Source of the DNA: Gammaproteobacteria bacterium
Lineage (GTDB): Bacteria; Pseudomonadota; Gammaproteobacteria; Steroidobacterales; GCA-2729495
Length of the DNA stretch: 8,219 nucleotides
Direction of reading: 5' to 3'
NCBI GenBank assembly: GCA_030429685.1
Contig: JAUIEY010000083.1
Span: forward strand, 1 to 8,219
Translations under genes and position numbers: made by a program
Shown: one piece after another, positions 4,786-8,219 of the stretch
Numbering within the stretch: the first letter of the stretch is position 1
Layout: every line of letters begins with the position of its first letter
Notes under the pieces: model-generated
What the model was told of the DNA's origin: nothing
The model's database searches: none
Seen by the model: only the letters and a program-made list of their open reading frames with translations

Positions 4786-7039
4786 CCTCGATATTGAGGT
4801 AGATTCAAGCCGCCAGAAAAAGGCAAACATTTACAAAGGCAAAATTACCCGTATCGAGCCCAGTCTTGATGCAGCCTTTGTCGACTACGGCGCCGAACGC
4901 CACGGCTTCCTGCCCCTCAAGGATATTTCCCGCGAGTACTTCGTCAAGGAACCCGCCCAGGGCCAGCGCATCAATATCAAGGAAGTGCTGCGCGAAGGTC
5001 AGGATATTGTCGTGCAGGTCGACAAAGACGAACGCGGTAACAAGGGCGCAGCGCTGACCACCTTTATCAGCCTGGCCGGCCGCTTTATCGTCCTGATGCC
5101 CAATAATCCCCGGGGCGGCGGAGTATCGCGGCGCATATCGGGCGAAGAGCGCGATGAAATCCGGCGAGTGCAGAAACAGCTGGATGTACCCCAGGGCCAG
5201 AGCTGCATTGTTCGCACCGCCGGCATCGGCCGCTCAATCGAAGAACTCGAGTGGGATCTGGAGTACCTCAAAGGGGTCTGGGAGGCAATCGTACAGGTCG
5301 CGGTTCAGCGCCCTGCTCCGTTTCTGATCTATCAGGACAGCAGCCCGATCGTGCGGGCCCTGCGCGACCATTTCAACGCCGATGTCGGCGAAATTACCAT
5401 CGACAATGCCGACGCTTTCGCGGAAGCGCGCGAGTTTGTCGAGCAGGTAATGCCGCACAACCTGCGCAAATTAAAGCTCTACGAAGACGATGTGCCGCTA
5501 TTTACGCGCTTCCAGATCGAAAGCCAGATCGAGTCGGCTTTTGCGCACAACGTCAACCTGCCGTCCGGCGGCAGTATCGTGATTGACCACACCGAGGCGC
5601 TGGTATCGATCGACATCAACTCAGCCCGCGCCACCAAGGGCGGCGATATTGAAGCTACGGCGCTGGCGACCAATCTGGAAGCCGCTGAAGAAATAGCCCG
5701 CCAGTGCCGTATCCGCGACCTTGGCGGACTGCTGGTTATCGACTTTATCGACATGGGCCCGAACCGCAATCAGCGCGAAGTGGAAAACAAGTTGCGCGAA
5801 GCCGTGCGCACGGACCGCGCGCGGGTGCAGATCGGACGCATTTCGCGCTTCGGCCTGCTGGAAATGTCGCGGCAACGGCTGCGGCGCTCACTGGGCGAAT
5901 CAGCCAACCAGATTTGCCCGCGTTGCAACGGTGCCGGTGTGGTTCGTAGCGTGGAATCACTGGCGCTCGCCATCCTGCGCCTGCTGGGTGAGGAAGCGCG
6001 CAAAGAGCGCACCGCCAAAGTGATATCCGAACTACCCATCGACGTCGCCACCTTCCTGCTCAATGAAAAGCGCGAGTGGATACATCGCATTGAAGAACTC
6101 ACCGATGTGGAGTTGTTGCTGGTGGCCAACTCGGCACTGGAGACGCCTAACTACACCATCCGCAGGGTACGAGACGACCAGACTCTGCTGCCGGAAAACA
6201 GCGGCTCCAGTTACGATCTGGTCACCCCGGAAGGCGATGCGCTGGAAGACGCCCTGAAGCTGTCCACCAAGAGCAGTTCCGAAAAGCCGGCCGTAGCAGG
6301 TGTAAAACCCGATGCGCCTGCCCCTGCTCCGACACCCAAGCAAGACACTGCCAAAGAATCCGGCGGCGGCCTGATTGCTTGGGTGAAAAACGTGTTCAGT
6401 AGCGGCGCAACGGAAGCCGAAACAAAGCCGGCCACGAAACAGCGTGATGAAAACCGGCGCGGCAAGAAAAGCAGTTCGCGGCGCGGCGGTGGCCGGCGTG
6501 ACAACCGTAATCGCAGAAATCAGGGCGAACGTCGTAACGCAGGAGAACGGAACGACAATCGCGGTGGCGAGCAACAGGAAGCCAAACAAAACCGGCAGGC
6601 CAAACAGACGCAAAAAAGCAGTCAGAAAGGCTCGCAGGACAACGCTCAGGACGGTAGTGGCAATAGTAGCAACCGTAAACGCAGACGGCGGCGGCGCTCA
6701 TCAGGCCGCAACCGCGGTAACGCAGCTGCCAACGACAATCAGAGCCAGAACCAGACCGGCGCGGCGCAAGGCAACGGCGGCCAGAATGCCGGCAGCGGCA
6801 ACAGTAACGGCAATGGCGGAAAAACAGGCGAGAGCGGTGCTGCGCCCAGGCAGGCAGAGCAGCCGGCCGGCGGCAACAATAAAGCGGTTGGTGACAACAA
6901 CAGGGCGGTTGCCGACAAAAGCGCAACGGTATCCGCTGACAGCAAGGTGGCTGCCGACAAGGACCGCCTGTTGCCCTGGGAATCTGCAGCCGGTGAAACC
7001 AAATCAAGCTACAAGGTCTGGTCGTCGGACGACCAGTAA
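4709..7039 (+). CDS. rne: Ribonuclease E with short C-terminal scaffold
   Basis: RNase E is the membrane-associated endonuclease that matures rRNA and tRNA, starts mRNA decay and organises the degradosome. The 776-residue product opens like E. coli RNase E (MKRMLINATQEEELRVAIVDG). It has an S1 domain (about residues 35-125), the 5'-sensor VRTAG (Arg169, Thr170), the DNase I-like site with metal-binding Asp302 (SIDINSARAT) and Asp345 (VIDFIDM), and the zinc-link CPRC (Cys403, Cys406). Past about residue 520 the tail is low-complexity: Ala/Pro linker, an amphipathic LIAWVKNVF (555-563) like the E. coli membrane segment A, two Arg-rich blocks (577-617; 655-671 with six consecutive Arg), an Asn/Gly/Gln-rich stretch (671-704), and a terminal LLPWE...YKVWSS. 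E. coli RNase E is 1061 residues, so the scaffold is short. Start is secure: an in-frame TAG lies at 4700-4702. Confidence 0.97.
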   Translation: MKRMLINATQEEELRVAIVDGQKLYDLDIEVDSSRQKKANIYKGKITRIEPSLDAAFVDYGAERHGFLPLKDISREYFVKEPAQGQRINIKEVLREGQDIVVQVDKDERGNKGAALTTFISLAGRFIVLMPNNPRGGGVSRRISGEERDEIRRVQKQLDVPQGQSCIVRTAGIGRSIEELEWDLEYLKGVWEAIVQVAVQRPAPFLIYQDSSPIVRALRDHFNADVGEITIDNADAFAEAREFVEQVMPHNLRKLKLYEDDVPLFTRFQIESQIESAFAHNVNLPSGGSIVIDHTEALVSIDINSARATKGGDIEATALATNLEAAEEIARQCRIRDLGGLLVIDFIDMGPNRNQREVENKLREAVRTDRARVQIGRISRFGLLEMSRQRLRRSLGESANQICPRCNGAGVVRSVESLALAILRLLGEEARKERTAKVISELPIDVATFLLNEKREWIHRIEELTDVELLLVANSALETPNYTIRRVRDDQTLLPENSGSSYDLVTPEGDALEDALKLSTKSSSEKPAVAGVKPDAPAPAPTPKQDTAKESGGGLIAWVKNVFSSGATEAETKPATKQRDENRRGKKSSSRRGGGRRDNRNRRNQGERRNAGERNDNRGGEQQEAKQNRQAKQTQKSSQKGSQDNAQDGSGNSSNRKRRRRRRSSGRNRGNAAANDNQSQNQTGAAQGNGGQNAGSGNSNGNGGKTGESGAAPRQAEQPAGGNNKAVGDNNRAVADKSATVSADSKVAADKDRLLPWESAAGETKSSYKVWSSDDQ
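7018..7036. repeat. Perfect 8-bp inverted repeat at the end of rne
   Basis: CTGGTCGT (7018-7025) and ACGACCAG (7029-7036) are perfect inverted repeats around a three-base CGG, ending one base before the rne TAA. There is no T-tract on either side, so it is not a canonical intrinsic terminator. It could stabilise the 3' end of either convergent transcript or mark a Rho-dependent end. It also encodes the terminal W-S-S-D-D-Q of RNase E. Confidence 0.5.
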
Positions 7040-7049
7040 GGCGCGTAAC

Positions 7050-7532
7050 TCAGGACTGCCGGCGGGTTAACTCCGCCAGCAGCCCTGCGCTGGCTTCTTC
7101 GAGCAGATCAAGTACCCGTTCGAATCCGGCGGCACCGCCGTAATACGGATCAGGCACCGCGCCGTCCGGATCAAGCTTGCTGTAGCGTAGCAGCAGCTGA
7201 ACCTCGGCACGGCTATCAGCCGGCCGCATGGCATTGAGCACTTCGAGGTTGTCGGCATCCATGGCCAACAGCAGATCAAACTCATGAAAATCGTCAACCG
7301 TGACTTTGCGCGCGCGCAAATGGGCAATTTCCACCGCGCGTTCCCGGGCAGCAGCGACGGCACGCGGATCCGGTGCTTCGCCTACGTGATAGGCATGCGT
7401 ACCGGCTGAGTCCAGCAAAAAGCGCTCGTTTAACCCCTCGGCATTGATCAGTTTTTGCATGACGCCTTCCGCCGTCGGCGAACGGCATATATTTCCCATG
7501 CAGACAAACAGCACCCGGGTAGTTTCCGCCAT
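7050..7532 (-). CDS. Low-molecular-weight protein-tyrosine-phosphatase family protein
   Basis: The 160-residue product is a full-length LMW-PTP. It has the N-terminal phosphate-binding loop CMGNICRS (nucleophile Cys11, Arg17), the DSAGTHAYHVGEAPDPRA segment, and the general-acid motif VPDPYYGG (Asp128 followed by two tyrosines). Such enzymes dephosphorylate phosphotyrosine, often on BY-kinases controlling polysaccharide export (Wzb type), but no kinase or export gene is visible, so the substrate is unknown. ATG at 7532 is five bases after the kdsB stop, with only a weak ribosome-binding site, which suggests coupling to kdsB. A kdsB-phosphatase pair near rne also occurs in pseudomonads from memory, usually with murB next. 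The gene is convergent with rne, ten bases apart. Confidence 0.94.
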   Translation of the reverse strand: MAETTRVLFVCMGNICRSPTAEGVMQKLINAEGLNERFLLDSAGTHAYHVGEAPDPRAVAAARERAVEIAHLRARKVTVDDFHEFDLLLAMDADNLEVLNAMRPADSRAEVQLLLRYSKLDPDGAVPDPYYGGAAGFERVLDLLEEASAGLLAELTRRQS

Positions 7533-7537
7533 AACGA

Positions 7538-8219
7538 TTATTTGCCCAGCAGGACTTCAACCTGCTCAAGATCCGCGCGAGTATCAACATCGGGACCCAG
7601 CGCATCGCTGTCAACCGCAATGCGTATCTCCATGCCCAGCCACAGTGCGCGCAATTGCTCCAGCCTCTCCAGCTGTTCCAGTTCACAGGGTGCGGCCGCG
7701 CTGAGACGGCGCAACGCCGCCGGCCGGTACGCATACAGGCCGAGGTGGCGATAGGCTTGCTTTAGCGCCGCCCGCTGATCGTTGCCATGCCCCGCAGCCG
7801 GGATCGGTGCACGACTGAAATAAAGCGCCCGGCCCGATGTGTCGAACACCACTTTCACGACATTGGGGTCACCGTACTCCGTGGCGTTTTGCAATGGAGT
7901 GCACAAAGTTGCCATGGCTGCCCCCGGATGCTCATGCAATAAAGCGGCAACCCGGACGATACTCTGCGGCGGCATCAATGGTGCATCGCCCTGCACATTT
8001 ACGACCGGCAACGCGTCATCCCAGTGCAACTGTTGACAGACTTCGGCCACCCTTTCGGTGCCGGAACGGCAAGCCGCCGAAGTCATGCACACCTCGGCGC
8101 CAAAGTCGCGCGCGACAGCCGCCACCTCTGCATTGTCGGTGGCAACCACGATATCACCCGCGCCGCTCTCTACGGCCCGGTCCCACACATGCTGCAGCAT
8201 CGGTCTGCCTGCCAGCGGC
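7538..8219 (-). CDS. kdsB: CMP-Kdo synthetase KdsB, 5' end cut by window edge
   Basis: KdsB (3-deoxy-manno-octulosonate cytidylyltransferase) couples CTP and Kdo to CMP-Kdo, the activated sugar for the LPS inner core. The 226 visible codons enter at PLAGRPMLQHVWDRAVESG and include VATDNAEV, CMTSAACRSGTERVAEV, the metal/nucleotide motif VVNVQGDAPL, DPNVVKVV, ALYFSRAPIP, RHLGLYAYR, LEQLERLEQLRALW and the terminal DVDTRADLEQV. About 23 N-terminal residues, including the nucleotide-binding LPGKPL loop, lie beyond base 8219. QGDAP replaces the more usual QGDEP while the aspartate is kept. It is the upstream partner of the phosphatase gene. In a few lineages the enzyme acts on 8-amino-Kdo, which cannot be told here. 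Confidence 0.95.
   Translation of the reverse strand, partial: PLAGRPMLQHVWDRAVESGAGDIVVATDNAEVAAVARDFGAEVCMTSAACRSGTERVAEVCQQLHWDDALPVVNVQGDAPLMPPQSIVRVAALLHEHPGAAMATLCTPLQNATEYGDPNVVKVVFDTSGRALYFSRAPIPAAGHGNDQRAALKQAYRHLGLYAYRPAALRRLSAAAPCELEQLERLEQLRALWLGMEIRIAVDSDALGPDVDTRADLEQVEVLLGK

Noticed and set aside
6674..6820. Repetitive Arg and Asn/Gly codons in the rne tail as a tandem repeat or frameshift artefact
   Set aside because: The frame stays open with varied codons to a sensible stop, and such composition is typical of RNase E C-terminal regions.
6396..7007. Long minus-strand open frame opposite the rne tail, rich in Cys, Arg and Pro
   Set aside because: Its composition simply mirrors the low-complexity Arg/Asn/Gly tail of RNase E; no family signature or start signal.

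Overview
The window is a compact stretch of core bacterial chromosome, GC-rich by eye, carrying nine protein-coding genes. Gene content, protein sequences and order point to a gammaproteobacterium. The RNase E catalytic half, RluC, YceF-type Maf, L32 and FabH closely resemble E. coli proteins, and the rne/rluC divergent pair beside the yceD-rpmF-plsX-fabH cluster is a familiar gammaproteobacterial arrangement. Pseudomonas-type genomes, as I recall them, have murB between the phosphatase gene and rne, and further genes between rluC and maf. None of these is present here, so the genus is left open. There are no mobile elements, CRISPR arrays, rRNAs or tRNAs.

Layout. (1) 1-2728, minus strand: a lipid/ribosome operon reading yceD, rpmF, plsX, fabH. 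The last gene is cut by the left edge after 301 codons. plsX and fabH both start with TTG, and the plsX stop overlaps the fabH start as TTGA. (2) 2759-3349, plus strand: a YceF-type Maf pyrophosphatase, divergent from yceD with only 30 bases between the chosen start codons. (3) 3346-4293, minus strand: rluC, convergent with maf and sharing four bases of stop codon. (4) 4294-4708: the only long non-coding stretch. It holds a good sigma70-like promoter, an approximately 350-nt putative rne leader with many small hairpins, and an out-of-frame upstream ORF. (5) 4709-7039, plus strand: rne, 776 codons, with a complete catalytic half and a short, disordered, arginine- and asparagine-rich tail. (6) 7050-8219, minus strand: a low-molecular-weight tyrosine-phosphatase family gene downstream of kdsB, which is cut by the right edge.

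How the genes fit together: plsX and fabH feed phospholipid and fatty-acid synthesis, kdsB activates Kdo for LPS, rpmF and rluC supply a protein and RNA modifications of the large ribosomal subunit, yceD (DUF177) is linked to 23S rRNA or large-subunit biogenesis, and RNase E processes rRNA and turns over mRNA. The window therefore joins envelope and ribosome/RNA housekeeping. I see no new enzymatic system. The most informative non-coding signal is the structured rne 5' leader, which resembles in length and position the autoregulatory leader known from E. coli. Its promoter, hairpins and uORF are inferred by eye and untested.
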